Shown here: positions 1 to 9,122 of the stretch, in pieces
How positions within the stretch are numbered: the first letter of the stretch is position 1
How the letters are laid out: every line of letters begins with the position of its first letter
Origin: Methylotenera oryzisoli
Lineage (GTDB): Bacteria > Pseudomonadota > Gammaproteobacteria > Burkholderiales > Methylophilaceae
DNA: 63,271 nucleotides
NCBI GenBank assembly: GCA_945878695.1
Contig: CAMDXI010000005.1
Coordinates: 1 to 63,271, forward strand
Direction of reading: 5' to 3'
The notes under the pieces: generated by a model
Seen by the model: only the letters and a program-made list of their open reading frames with translations
Told to the model about the DNA's origin: nothing
Databases searched by the model: none
Position numbers and translations under genes: made by a program

Positions 1-640
1 CATCGGCGTAGAAGATGCCTGCTTTTAAAAAAGACAGCTGGCCATGGTATTCAAAGCCATCAATGGCAAAATGGCTGGGCGGTAGGGCAAGCGTCGTCAG
101 CCAGGCGGGAGCAAAGCAACCTTGAAAAGCCATGTTGTGTAGACTGATGATGGATTTTGCTGTGCTGTGCTCGAGCAACTTCATGTAGGCTGGGGTTAGT
201 CCCGTTTGCCAGTCGTTGCAATGCACGATGTCTGGTTGCCAGTCGAGAACAGGCGATTGACTGCTGCTTAAAATGGCAGCCACTTTGGACAGTATGCCAA
301 AGCGCAAGGCGTTATCTAGCCACTCCAGTCCGTTTGCATCGGCATACGGACCGCCATCTCGCTCATACAGGTTTGCGGCTTTTACAACCATGACTTTGAG
401 TTTGCTGTCGGCCAGCTCACCCATCATTAAATCAGCGTGCATGATCATGGGTAGCTTATCTAACTTAGCGATCACTTTTAGATTGCTAAGCTGATTTAAT
501 ACAGCGGGGTATCCGGGGATAAGGAGGCGGATGTCCACGCCCAATTTTTGCAAAGCCTGCGGCAGGGAGCCGCTTACGTCAGCCAAACCACCGGTTTTGA
601 TTAGAGGAAACGCTTCGGAAGTGCTAAACAATACCCGCAA
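1..640 (-). CDS. glgA: Glycogen synthase GlgA, N-terminal part (cut by window edge)
   Basis: ADP-glucose:glycogen glucosyltransferase (GT5), which extends alpha-1,4-glucan chains in the cytoplasm. Read on the minus strand, the protein begins MRVLFSTSEAFPLIKTGG and continues LADVSGSLP. This holds the KTGGL ADP-glucose-binding motif near residue 15. The frame stays open to the left window edge, where the GlgA-typical FEYHGQLSFLKAGIFYAD is read. About 213 residues of roughly 480 are present. No ATG lies near the conserved N-terminus. A TTG at 640-638 preceded by AAGAAAGG, five bases upstream, is the best start. It is divergent from crcB and separated from the glgB/glgC block by rne, rluC and others. 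Identification is firm; the start is probable. Confidence 0.93.
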   Translation of the reverse strand, partial: MRVLFSTSEAFPLIKTGGLADVSGSLPQALQKLGVDIRLLIPGYPAVLNQLSNLKVIAKLDKLPMIMHADLMMGELADSKLKVMVVKAANLYERDGGPYADANGLEWLDNALRFGILSKVAAILSSSQSPVLDWQPDIVHCNDWQTGLTPAYMKLLEHSTAKSIISLHNMAFQGCFAPAWLTTLALPPSHFAIDGFEYHGQLSFLKAGIFYAD

Positions 641-723
641 AATAACCTTTCTTGATTGTGGTAGGGATGCATTATTATATTGTATAAAGTTCGGCTGGCT
701 AATAATGATTTTAGGGAGTGGGC

Positions 724-1107
724 ATGAGTTTGCATGGTTTCTTAATGGTCGGCTTAGGTGCCGCAATCGGTGCTTGGTTTAGGTGGTTGTTAGCCTTGAT
801 GTTTAATAGCAGTTTACTGGCTTTCCCGATAGCTACCTTGCTGGCTAATTTAATAGGCAGCTATTTCATGGGTTTACTCATGGCATTGTTTACCTTTAAT
901 CCATCCATTAGTGCCGAGACCCGGCTGTTTCTAATTACCGGCTTATTGGGCGGGTTAACGACTTTTTCTAGTTTTTCTGGTGAAGCCATGACTTTACTGA
1001 CTAAAGGTCAGTATGCATGGGCAGGTACCCATATAGCCTTGCATGTAGTTGGCTCTTTAGCGATGACGGGTCTGGGTTTATTAACGGTACACATGCTTAG
1101 AAGCTAA
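724..1107 (+). CDS. crcB: Fluoride exporter CrcB (Fluc)
   Basis: Small inner-membrane channel that exports fluoride as a dual-topology dimer. The 127-residue product has four hydrophobic segments and the family motifs: GLGAAIGAWFRW near the N-terminus (GxxGAxxR), ATLLANLIGSYFMG in helix 2 (the N-x-x-G-S/T-F motif) and GLLGGLTTFSSFSGE in helix 3, which holds the helix break and the Phe box. The ATG at 724 sits five bases after AGGGAG; a GTG six bases earlier overlaps that ribosome binding site and is unlikely. The gene stands alone, divergent from glgA and convergent with rne. I saw no fluoride riboswitch in the short upstream gap. Confidence 0.93.
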   Translation: MSLHGFLMVGLGAAIGAWFRWLLALMFNSSLLAFPIATLLANLIGSYFMGLLMALFTFNPSISAETRLFLITGLLGGLTTFSSFSGEAMTLLTKGQYAWAGTHIALHVVGSLAMTGLGLLTVHMLRS

Positions 1108-1143
1108 AACTTTCTGATGCGCAATCGATTTAGCGCAGACAAG

Positions 1144-1173
1144 AAAAAGGCCATGATGAACATGGCCTTTTTT
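1144..1173. terminator. Bidirectional rho-independent terminator between crcB and rne
   Basis: Stem AAGGCCATG / CATGGCCTT with loop ATGAA. It is flanked by an A-run on the left and a T-run on the right, so both strands carry a hairpin followed by a U-tract. It lies in the convergent gap between crcB (ends 1107) and rne (ends 1216) and fits termination of both. Confidence 0.85.
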
Positions 1174-1215
1174 CTTTTTGCTTCAGCTGATACTGGCTGA
1201 GCTAATGCAGAACGC

Positions 1216-3744
1216 TTATTTGTTCTGCGTTTCTACCATCACCATAGGTTCATTGATGCTTTCTGTTTTTGCATCTTTTTGCCATGCGGCTGGTTTCCTA
1301 GGCGCACGCGCTTTAGGTTCATTCACCACCGGGTTGGCTTTGGGCGCATCCGCTTTGGTTTCCACCAATTGCAAGCCAGCAGCAGCTAAATCAACTGGCT
1401 TAGCAGCAGCTTTGCGTGCACGGGCAGGGCGTTTGTTGTCGGCTTTAGTGCTGGCCGCAACGGCTTTGTCACTGACAATTGGCTCGGTCGTCGCTGTGGC
1501 TGCGGGTGCTGCCGTGTCAACAAGGACTAGTTCTGTATCGATTTTGGTGGCTTTTTCTGGTCTGGCTTTTTTAGCCGGTTTTGTCGCCCCGCTTACCGTT
1601 GCAGGTACAGCAGTCGGCGTATTAACTACCACGTTTTCTACTGTGTTGGCTGCCGGCATCTCAGTTGTGACCACAGCTTCTACAGACTCATTGGCTACAA
1701 AAGGACGGTTAACATCGGCTTGCGCGCCTTCACCACGATCGCGACGTCCGCGACGGTTATTGCGGTTGCGACGACCACCGGTTCTTTCGCTATTGGGCGT
1801 GGTCTCGCTAGGGGTGATTTCCGCATTGCCATTAGCCTGTTGATGTTGCGGTTGACGTGGCTGTTGCGGCTTAGCTGGACGTTGTTCCTGCGCTCTGGCT
1901 TCTTGTGGCTTGCCGTCATTAGGTCGATTTTGCCTATCTTGTGGCGCGTTTTTGTTGCGGTCATTACGATTGCGGTTGCGATTGCGGTTGTTGCGGTTGC
2001 GATCGCGGTTGAATTCTTCGTTTTTCTCCGCTTCGGTTTTTTGTTTGCTGCTGGCCGATGCGCCACTGAATAAGTTTTTAATGCGGCCTAGCAAGGATAA
2101 GATCGGTGCCGCTGCAGATTTTTCCGCCACAATAGGTGCCGGTGCTGCTGGGGTGATGCCTCTCACTGCTGCCACTGGTCTGACTTCCTTGGCAGTTTGT
2201 TCTGCTGTAGGGATGTAAGACGTTTCAGTTGGTAACTCCACTAATTTGTAGCTAGCGCGACTGGTTTCTTCTGTCACGTCATCGTGTTTAACTCGCACAA
2301 TGTTGTAATTGGGTGTTTCAAGGTGAATGTTAGGAATTAACACCACTTCAACGCCCATGCGTTGTTCGATGGCATGTATGTCAGCACGTTTTTCGTTCAA
2401 TAAGAAGGTAGCCACTTCAACTGGCAATTGCACCTGAATGATCGCACTGTTGTCTTTCATGGCATCTTCTTGCGTGATGCGCAAGATGTGCAAGGCGGTG
2501 GATTCAATGCCACGGATGTGACCGGTGCCATTGCATCGTGGGCAAGGGATGTGATTGGTTTCACCTAAGCTTGGGCGCAAGCGTTGGCGTGACAATTCAA
2601 GCAAGCCGAAGCGGGAAATTTTACCGGTTTGCACGCGTGCACGATCGTGATGCAAGGCTTCACGAAGCGCATTTTCAACTTCACGTTGATTGCGTTGGCT
2701 TTCCATGTCAATAAAGTCTATGACCACTAAGCCACCAAGGTCGCGCAAGCGTAATTGGCGTGCCACTTCTTCGGCGGCTTCCATATTGGTATTGAAGGCG
2801 GTGTGTTCGATATCGCTACCGCGCGTGGCACGGCCAGAGTTGACGTCCACTGAAACCAACGCCTCTGTGTGGTCGATAACAATCGCGCCGCCTGATGGTA
2901 AGCGCACTTCGCGCGAAAAAGCCGATTCAATTTGGTGCTCAATTTGGAAGCGCGTGAACAGGGGGATTTCATCTTGGTACAGTTTCACGCGGCCTACATT
3001 ACCAGGCATGACGTGGCTCATAAATTGCAAGGCCTGTTCGTGTATGTCCGGTGTGTCGATTAATATTTCACCGATATCGGCGCTAAAGTAATCGCGAATG
3101 GCGCGTATCACTAGGCTGCCTTCTTGGTAAATTAGGTAAGCGCCACTTTGCATGGTGGAGGCGCCATCAATGGCTGCCCATAACTGCGTTAAGTAATTTA
3201 AGTCCCATTGCAGTTCTTCGGCATTACGACCAATACCTGCGGTGCGAGCAATGATGCTCATGCCTTTTGGTACTTCCAATTGCGCTAATACATCGCGCAA
3301 CTCGTCTCTGTCTTCGCCTTCAATGCGGCGAGATACACCTCCGCCACGAGGGTTGTTAGGCATAAGTACTAAATAACGACCGGCCAGTGAGATGAACGTA
3401 GTGAGGGCGGCGCCTTTGTTGCCACGCTCGTCTTTGTCCACCTGCACGATGATTTCTTGACCTTCTTTTAAGGCATCTTGTATGCGTGCTTTGCTGTCTG
3501 CGCCTTCTTTGAAGTAGCTGCGTGCGACTTCTTTGAACGGTAAAAAGCCGTGCCTGTCCATGCCGTAGTCGACAAATGCCGCTTCCAGTGATGGCTCTAT
3601 GCGGGTGATGACACCTTTGTAAATATTGCTTTTGCGCTGTTCTTTACCAGCGTGTTCTATGTCTAAATCGATCAGCTTTTGACCGTCTACGATGGCAACG
3701 CGTAATTCTTCCGATTGCGTTGCATTAAATAACATGCGTTTCAT
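1216..3744 (-). CDS. rne: Ribonuclease E
   Basis: Endoribonuclease that starts mRNA decay and processes rRNA and tRNA; it organises the degradosome at the inner membrane. The 842-residue protein has an S1 RNA-binding domain (about 35-120), the DNase I-like catalytic core with metal-binding Asp300 (VDVNSG) and Asp343 (VIDFIDM), and the Zn-link CPRC at 401-404. After about residue 510 the C-terminal half is low-complexity. It includes an Asn/Arg-rich tract (about 580-610) and Lys/Ala/Pro-rich segments, as expected of a disordered scaffold. AGGAGC precedes the ATG. The 5' leader is long and rne mRNAs are often autoregulated, but no specific element was proven here. The length is between RNase G and E. 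coli RNase E, and the C-terminal tail rules out RNase G. Confidence 0.97.
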   Translation of the reverse strand: MKRMLFNATQSEELRVAIVDGQKLIDLDIEHAGKEQRKSNIYKGVITRIEPSLEAAFVDYGMDRHGFLPFKEVARSYFKEGADSKARIQDALKEGQEIIVQVDKDERGNKGAALTTFISLAGRYLVLMPNNPRGGGVSRRIEGEDRDELRDVLAQLEVPKGMSIIARTAGIGRNAEELQWDLNYLTQLWAAIDGASTMQSGAYLIYQEGSLVIRAIRDYFSADIGEILIDTPDIHEQALQFMSHVMPGNVGRVKLYQDEIPLFTRFQIEHQIESAFSREVRLPSGGAIVIDHTEALVSVDVNSGRATRGSDIEHTAFNTNMEAAEEVARQLRLRDLGGLVVIDFIDMESQRNQREVENALREALHHDRARVQTGKISRFGLLELSRQRLRPSLGETNHIPCPRCNGTGHIRGIESTALHILRITQEDAMKDNSAIIQVQLPVEVATFLLNEKRADIHAIEQRMGVEVVLIPNIHLETPNYNIVRVKHDDVTEETSRASYKLVELPTETSYIPTAEQTAKEVRPVAAVRGITPAAPAPIVAEKSAAAPILSLLGRIKNLFSGASASSKQKTEAEKNEEFNRDRNRNNRNRNRNRNDRNKNAPQDRQNRPNDGKPQEARAQEQRPAKPQQPRQPQHQQANGNAEITPSETTPNSERTGGRRNRNNRRGRRDRGEGAQADVNRPFVANESVEAVVTTEMPAANTVENVVVNTPTAVPATVSGATKPAKKARPEKATKIDTELVLVDTAAPAATATTEPIVSDKAVAASTKADNKRPARARKAAAKPVDLAAAGLQLVETKADAPKANPVVNEPKARAPRKPAAWQKDAKTESINEPMVMVETQNK

Positions 3745-4375
3745 TGTTTGCTCCTGTAGGGCTTAAGGTGCAGACTGAGTGTTGAAGGCAGATTAAGGTG
3801 ATGGTGCCAACGGGGTTGGCCAAGCTACTGAAGGCGCGTTAAATGTGCGCGCAGGTGAAATCTAACGATTTTGAATTATAGAGACTAGCCGCGAAAAAGT
3901 CGCTCTGTTCTAAAAGTATGAATAATCAACAAGTTATAGAGCCGCATTGGCAAATGCAAGGGCTGTAATTAAACCAGTTTCTATTTCATGTATTTCAATT
4001 GCAGTCAGTAACTTACAAAGTTTCTGACTGTCGTTAAATTAAACTAATCATTAAAATTTATGCCGTAGTGGCGTAAATTCGTTAAAATTCTATCTTCAGT
4101 AAATGCCTATTTAGCGATACGCCAAATCGGACTACCACGTTAAGTCGCGCTTTATGTTTATTTGTCTGCGGCGGCTTGAGCGCTAATTTTTACTTGCTGC
4201 TACTTTATAATATGGCGAGCGGCGTTAACCAAGTATCTGTTTCCACTTTAAAAAGCCAGGTCAGCGTGCAGTGCAGGCTAACTTATTGCCATTTAAGTGT
4301 ATTGTCTACATCAATTAATCTTTAATTAATTGATAATGGCGTAAGTATAGGCTACTACTAACATTTAAGCAAAGA
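3745..4375. other. 631-bp gene-free region between divergent rne and rluC
   Basis: AT-rich, with no convincing coding frame. The left part must hold the rne leader and promoter; the right part holds the rluC control region. On the plus strand a TATAAT occurs at 4206-4211 without a good -35 box. A perfect 9-bp inverted repeat, ATCAATTAA / TTAATTGAT (4310-4318 and 4326-4334), lies about 40 bases before rluC. It has no T-run after it, so it looks more like an operator or leader hairpin than a terminator. Nothing else is recognised. Confidence 0.5.
3875..3903 (-). promoter_or_regulatory. Candidate sigma-70 promoter for rne
   Basis: On the minus strand a perfect TATAAT (3880-3875) lies 17 bases downstream of GCGACT (3903-3898), which keeps only the GAC core of the -35 consensus. 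A start about 7 bases further would give an rne leader of roughly 125 bases. The -35 match is poor, so this is only a candidate. Confidence 0.3.
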
Positions 4376-5431
4376 ATGAACACTATCAGTAAACAAAATC
4401 AGCCAGCTAGTTCGGAGCATGTCAGTGCGTTGGCGGCGGCTTTTCTCACGGTCGATGAGGCAAGCGAGGGGCAGCGAGTGGATAACTTTCTGGCTAAAAC
4501 CTTAAAAGGGGTGCCTAAGAGTCATGTTTACCGTATCTTGCGCAGTGGCGAAGTGCGAGTGAATAAAAAACGAATCGATGCGGATTTTCGCTTAAGTTTA
4601 GGCGACGTGGTGCGCATCCCGCCAACGCGCGCCAAGCAGATTGATGCGCCTGAGATAAGGCCGCCCAGTGTGTCGAAGTTTGCTGATGCCATTTTGTTTG
4701 AAGACGATGCGCTCTTGGTCATTGATAAACCGGCGGGCTTTGCGGTGCATGGCGGCAGCGGCATCAGCCGTGGTGTCATTGAGCAGATGCGATTAGAGCG
4801 CCCTAAAGCCAAGTTTTTGGAATTAGTGCACCGCTTGGATAGGGAAACGTCGGGCGTGTTGATGTTGGCAAAAAAACGCAGTGCGCTGGTTGCCTTGCAC
4901 GAAGCCATACGCCACAACCAAACGGACAAACGCTACTTAATGTTGGTGCAAGGGACGTGGTTGGAGAAAAAGAAACGTGTGGTGTTGGACTTGCAGCGCT
5001 ATTTATTACCCAATGGGGAGCGCCGCGTCAATGTAGTGACGGACGCTAGCAAGGATAAATACAATGAGCGTTTAAGCTCGGAAACGCTATTTAAGTTAGT
5101 TAAAAACTTTAACCATCCGCAATTGGGGCCGTTTAGCTTGTTGGAAGCGCAGTTGGTGACTGGTCGCACGCATCAACTGCGGGTGCAGTTGGCCCATTTG
5201 GGCTTTATGATTGTTGGGGACGATAAATACGGCGATTTTGCTGCTAATAAAGCCCTGCAAAAGCATGGCTTGAAGCGCATGTTTTTGCATTCCGCGATCA
5301 CTAAAATTAATCACCCTTTGACACAAGCTAAGCTGGAATTGATTGCGCCTTTGCCGGTCGAATTGAATCGTTTTTTACAAAAATTAGAAGCCACTGGTTT
5401 AGAAACCATTAGTTTACAAACCAATAGTTAA
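4376..5431 (+). CDS. rluC: 23S rRNA pseudouridine synthase RluC-type
   Basis: Isomerises uridines in 23S rRNA (955, 2504 and 2580 in E. coli). The 351-residue protein has an N-terminal S4 RNA-binding domain (about 33-80, RVDNFLAKTLKGVPKSHVYR), then the RluA-family catalytic domain with HRLDRETSG at 152-160, where Asp155 is the nucleophile. The C-terminal TGRTHQLRVQLAHLG motif is also typical. It lies head-to-head with rne, the arrangement common in proteobacteria, which favours RluC over RluD. The gph-like gene follows after 16 bases. The ribosome binding site is weak (AAAGA). Family certain; substrate set inferred from context. Confidence 0.9.
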   Translation: MNTISKQNQPASSEHVSALAAAFLTVDEASEGQRVDNFLAKTLKGVPKSHVYRILRSGEVRVNKKRIDADFRLSLGDVVRIPPTRAKQIDAPEIRPPSVSKFADAILFEDDALLVIDKPAGFAVHGGSGISRGVIEQMRLERPKAKFLELVHRLDRETSGVLMLAKKRSALVALHEAIRHNQTDKRYLMLVQGTWLEKKKRVVLDLQRYLLPNGERRVNVVTDASKDKYNERLSSETLFKLVKNFNHPQLGPFSLLEAQLVTGRTHQLRVQLAHLGFMIVGDDKYGDFAANKALQKHGLKRMFLHSAITKINHPLTQAKLELIAPLPVELNRFLQKLEATGLETISLQTNS

Positions 5432-5447
5432 GAAAGTACCGTAGGGC

Positions 5448-6101
5448 ATGCAAAAGCAATTTGATTTAATCGTTTGGGATTGGGATGGCACTTTAGCTGA
5501 CTCCACTGGCATGATTACCGACGCCTTGCTCAATGCAGCGGCGCAGGTGGGCTTGCCGACCTTAAGCAGCAGTGAGGCCAGCAGCATTATAGGCTTGGGT
5601 TTGCGTGAAGCCATTCATGCCTTATACGGCGACATACCCGCCGCACAGGCGCAAGCCTTGGCCACGCAATACAGCAATAATTATTACGCTGGAGAAAGCC
5701 GCATTCCATTGTTCGATGGCGCAGTGGATACCATTAAGACGCTTAATAAACGCGGCTTTAAATTAGCCGTCGCCACTGGCAAGGGTAGGCGAGGATTGAA
5801 TTTGGCTTTGCAGCACTGTGCCTTGACGCATTATTTTCACGCCACTCGCACTGTGGACGAGTGTTTTTCTAAACCCCATCCGCAAATGTTGCACGAGTTG
5901 ATGGAGGCCTTGGTGGTGTTGCCTGAGCGCACATTGATGATAGGTGACACCAGTTACGATTTGCAAATGGCTAAAAACGCTGGCGTAAGCGCAGTTGGCG
6001 TTACTTACGGTGCACAAAAGGCCGAGCAATGGCAACACCTTGAGCCTCTTCGCCAATTTAACAACTTCAACAGTTTAAGTGCATGGTTGTTGGAGGGATA
6101 A
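5448..6101 (+). CDS. HAD-IA phosphatase, phosphoglycolate phosphatase-like
   Basis: HAD-superfamily hydrolase of 217 residues. Motif I is VWDWDGTLADS (nucleophile and acid Asp near residues 11-13), motif II is VATGKGRRG, motif III holds the Lys in SKPHP, and motif IV is MIGDTSYD. The helical cap between motifs I and II marks subclass IA, like Gph or YjgF-neighbour phosphatases. In a RuBisCO organism a 2-phosphoglycolate phosphatase is needed, but this copy follows rluC rather than cbb genes. The same rluC-HAD pairing occurs in bacteria without RuBisCO, so the substrate is open. TAGGG precedes the ATG. One base separates its stop from the next start. Confidence 0.85.
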   Translation: MQKQFDLIVWDWDGTLADSTGMITDALLNAAAQVGLPTLSSSEASSIIGLGLREAIHALYGDIPAAQAQALATQYSNNYYAGESRIPLFDGAVDTIKTLNKRGFKLAVATGKGRRGLNLALQHCALTHYFHATRTVDECFSKPHPQMLHELMEALVVLPERTLMIGDTSYDLQMAKNAGVSAVGVTYGAQKAEQWQHLEPLRQFNNFNSLSAWLLEG

Positions 6102-6102
6102 G

Positions 6103-6462
6103 ATGAGTGACCCTAGCGCGTGCGTATTGTTTAAAAGTGAAGATGTGCAAGAGCAGGGTAAAGGCCTGCGTTTTGCACTGCCTGCACTGGGTGAATTTGC
6201 CTGCGGCTTTGTTGTTCGTTATCGCGGCCAAGCTTATGCTTACGTTAACCAATGTGCGCATGTGGCTGTGGAGCTAGATTGGAACGAAGGCGAGTTTTTT
6301 ACTGCTGAAAAAGAGCATTTAATTTGCGCCACACACGGTGCCCATTATCGACCCGATAACGGTTATTGCGTGATGGGGCCTTGTAAGGGTAAGCGTTTGC
6401 GAGCCATACCGCTTACTGAGCAGAATCAAATCATTAGCGTAGATATCAGTGCTATTTCTTAA
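6103..6462 (+). CDS. Rieske [2Fe-2S] domain protein
   Basis: Single-domain Rieske protein of 119 residues. The cluster ligands are Cys-Ala-His (NQCAHVAVEL) and Cys-x-x-His (LICATHGAHYRPDNG), the second in the usual C-x-x-H-G form. There is no membrane anchor or signal peptide, so it is a soluble ferredoxin-like electron carrier rather than part of a bc1 complex. The ATG at 6103 follows GGAGGG by six bases, and the gene starts one base after the HAD phosphatase stop, so the two are probably co-translated. The start at 6079 would have no ribosome binding site. The partner enzyme is unknown. Confidence 0.88.
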   Translation: MSDPSACVLFKSEDVQEQGKGLRFALPALGEFACGFVVRYRGQAYAYVNQCAHVAVELDWNEGEFFTAEKEHLICATHGAHYRPDNGYCVMGPCKGKRLRAIPLTEQNQIISVDISAIS

Positions 6463-6485
6463 CCCTAATTTTAGAGAAAAATACC

Positions 6486-7442
6486 ATGTCAGATGAGAAT
6501 AATTGGCAACGTGATGCCATAGAAAAATTGGCTAGCGCCGCCTTAAACGAGCAAAAATCGGCTAGACGCTGGGGGGTGTTTTTCAAAATACTAATGTACT
6601 CGTATTTGTTTTTCTTGCTGTTTTTAGCCATGGGCTGGCTCGGTGAGAGCAAGAAAACGCTTAGCGATCACACGGCCCTGATTGAAGTCGTCGGGGTGAT
6701 TGAAGCCGATGGCGAAGTCAATGCCGACAGTTTTATTGGCAGTTTGCACGATGCCTACAAAGACAAACACACCAAAGGCATTATCTTACGCATTAATAGC
6801 CCAGGCGGCAGTCCGGTGCAAGCCGGTATGATTAATGATGAAATTGAGCGGCAAAAACGCTTGCACCCGACCATACCGGTGTATGCGGTGGTGGAAGATA
6901 TTTGCGCTTCGGGTGGTTATTACATTGCCGCGGCGGCGGATAGGATATACGTGGATAAGGCCAGCATAGTTGGCTCCATAGGGGTGTTGATGGACGGCTA
7001 CGGCTTTACCGAGCTGATGAAAAAAGTAGGGGTGGAGCGCCGTTTGATGACGGCCGGCGAGAACAAAGCCATGTTAGACCCGTTCTCGCCCATCAATCCT
7101 AAACACCAAGCCTACGCGCAAACCATGCTCAATGAAATCCACGAGCAATTTAAAACCGTGGTGCGCGAAGGCCGTGGTCAGCGCTTGAAAGAAACACCGG
7201 AAACCTTTAGTGGCTTATTTTGGAGCGGTGAGCAAAGCGTTAAGATGGGTTTGGCTGACGCCATAGGCAGCACCGATTTCGTGGCGCGTGAAGTAATTAA
7301 ACAAGAAGACATAGTCGACTTCACCTACCAAGATGACTTTGCTAGCCGCTTAGCTAAGCGCATAGGCGCAAGCGCTAGTGCCAGCTTAGGCGAGGGTATC
7401 GCGCGTCAGCTGTCGAGTAGCGGCGAACTCAAATTGCATTAA
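6486..7442 (+). CDS. sppA: Signal peptide peptidase SppA-like S49 protease
   Basis: Inner-membrane serine protease with a Ser/Lys dyad that degrades cleaved signal peptides and some membrane proteins. The 318-residue protein has one membrane segment (about 32-52) and then a ClpP-fold S49 domain. Ser142 in CASGGYYIAAAAD is the likely nucleophile, and Lys194 in GENKAMLDPF is the likely general base. It is the short single-domain form, like Bacillus SppA, rather than the 600-residue double-domain E. coli enzyme. It follows the Rieske gene after 23 bases and converges on pgi with one base between the stops. Confidence 0.92.
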   Translation: MSDENNWQRDAIEKLASAALNEQKSARRWGVFFKILMYSYLFFLLFLAMGWLGESKKTLSDHTALIEVVGVIEADGEVNADSFIGSLHDAYKDKHTKGIILRINSPGGSPVQAGMINDEIERQKRLHPTIPVYAVVEDICASGGYYIAAAADRIYVDKASIVGSIGVLMDGYGFTELMKKVGVERRLMTAGENKAMLDPFSPINPKHQAYAQTMLNEIHEQFKTVVREGRGQRLKETPETFSGLFWSGEQSVKMGLADAIGSTDFVAREVIKQEDIVDFTYQDDFASRLAKRIGASASASLGEGIARQLSSSGELKLH

Positions 7443-7443
7443 G

Positions 7444-9096
7444 TTATTTGTGTGACTTGGTGTAATTAATTAAGCCATTGGTGGAGCTGTCAAAGCTTGT
7501 GACAACCCCATCACTGGTTAATAAGGGTAGGATTTCTTGGGCAATTTGCTTGCCGTATTCCACGCCCCATTGGTCGTAGCTATTGATGTCCCAAATCATG
7601 CCTTGGACGAATATTTTATGCTCGTACAAGGCGATCAGTTTGCCTAGCGTATTGGGCGTGAGTTTATCGAACAAGATGGAAGTACTTGGGCGATTGCCTT
7701 CAAACACCTTATGCGGCAATAGGTTTTCTAATTCCGCACCAGTCAAGCCTTGTTCTTGCAATTCCAAGCGGGCTTCATCCGGGGTCTTGCCCAGCATTAA
7801 GGCCTGGGTTTGGGCAAGGAAGTTTGCCAGTAAAATTTTGTGGTGGGCGTAACCGTGTTTGCCTATGGCGTAGTGGCTGTGCACTGGCATTAAAAAATCG
7901 CAGGGCACGACTTGTGTGCCTTGGTGTATCAATTGATAAAAGGCGTGCTGGCCATTGGTGCCGGCTTCGCCCCAAATTACTGGGCCGGTTTTGTATTGTA
8001 TGCGCTTGCCATCGCGGCAAATGAATTTACCGTTGCTTTCCATATCGGCTTGCTGCAAGTAAGCGGGAAAGCGTGACATGCCTTGATCGTAAGGCAAGAT
8101 CGCGTGGGTAGCCACGTCAAAGAAGTTGTTGTACCAAATTCCTATCAGCGCCATGATCACCGGCATATTTTCTTCTAATGGCGCGGTTTGAAAATGCTGA
8201 TCCATTTCATGCGCACCGCTAAGCAAGGCTTCGAAGTGATCCATGCCTACGTAGAGAGCGATGGACAAGCCTATGGCTGACCACAAGGAATAACGACCAC
8301 CCACCCAATCCCAAAAGGCAAACATATTCGCCTGATCGATACCAAAATCGGTGACCGCCTTGGCGTTAGTGGAAAGGGCGACGAAGTGTTTGGCCACGTG
8401 GGCATTATCCTGCGCCTTGTTTAAAAACCAGGTGCGCGCTGAAATGGCGTTCGTCATGGTTTCTTGGGTGGTAAATGTTTTAGACGCCACGATAAACAAG
8501 GTGGTTTCAGGCTGGCATTTTTCTAAAGCGCGCATCAAGTGGGCGCCGTCGATATTTGAAACAAAATGCACCGCTAAATCTGCACTGGCGTAAGGTTTTA
8601 ATGCATCGCAGACCATCACTGGGCCAAGATCTGAGCCACCTATCCCTATGTTAACTACATCGGTGATGCGTTTGCCGGTGTAACCTAACCATGCACCTGA
8701 ACGGACTTTTTCTGAAAAATCGCGCATTTGCGCTAACACCGCATTGACCTCAGGCATAACGTCCACGCCATCGACCAACACCGGGCGATTGCTACGGTTG
8801 CGTAAAGCCGTGTGCAACACAGCTCGATTTTCCGTGATATTGATTTTCTCGCCGGCGAACATGCGGTCACGCCAATTTTCTAGTTGCGCTTCTTTGGCTA
8901 ATTGCAAGAGTAAAGGCAGCGTCTCATCGTTGATGCGGTGTTTGGAGAAGTCAAACAACATATCATCAAGCTGAAAGCTGAATTTATCGAAGCGGTTGGT
9001 ATCTTGGGTAAATAAATCGCGCATATTGCTTGCCGCGATTGTTTTTTGATGACGGCATAGCGCTTGCCATACCGGTAAAGTTGTTAGTGCAGCCAT
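7444..9096 (-). CDS. pgi: Glucose-6-phosphate isomerase
   Basis: Interconverts glucose 6-phosphate and fructose 6-phosphate, linking Calvin-cycle hexose to glycogen. The 550-residue protein shows both family signatures: [16 protein letters not shown] and, further on, [13 protein letters not shown]. The catalytic Glu lies in the segment ending GTNGQH. The nearby [13 protein letters not shown] loop binds phosphate. It lies 26 bases downstream of glgB on the same strand, so glgB-pgi is a likely operon. Full length. Confidence 0.97.
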   Translation of the reverse strand: MAALTTLPVWQALCRHQKTIAASNMRDLFTQDTNRFDKFSFQLDDMLFDFSKHRINDETLPLLLQLAKEAQLENWRDRMFAGEKINITENRAVLHTALRNRSNRPVLVDGVDVMPEVNAVLAQMRDFSEKVRSGAWLGYTGKRITDVVNIGIGGSDLGPVMVCDALKPYASADLAVHFVSNIDGAHLMRALEKCQPETTLFIVASKTFTTQETMTNAISARTWFLNKAQDNAHVAKHFVALSTNAKAVTDFGIDQANMFAFWDWVGGRYSLWSAIGLSIALYVGMDHFEALLSGAHEMDQHFQTAPLEENMPVIMALIGIWYNNFFDVATHAILPYDQGMSRFPAYLQQADMESNGKFICRDGKRIQYKTGPVIWGEAGTNGQHAFYQLIHQGTQVVPCDFLMPVHSHYAIGKHGYAHHKILLANFLAQTQALMLGKTPDEARLELQEQGLTGAELENLLPHKVFEGNRPSTSILFDKLTPNTLGKLIALYEHKIFVQGMIWDINSYDQWGVEYGKQIAQEILPLLTSDGVVTSFDSSTNGLINYTKSHK

Positions 9097-9122
9097 TTAT
9101 TGAGTCGTGCTTTAATTTAAAG

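Noticed and set aside
641-723. Fluoride riboswitch before crcB
   Set aside because: The gap is short and lacks the conserved pseudoknot-forming segments of the crcB motif RNA.
1178-1843. Long open frame antisense to the end of rne
   Set aside because: It arises from the Ala/Lys/Pro-rich, biased codons of the RNase E tail; its Ala/Val/Ser-rich product has no family features.
4310-4334. Inverted repeat before rluC as a terminator
   Set aside because: It has an AT-only stem core and no following T-run; an operator or leader hairpin is more likely.
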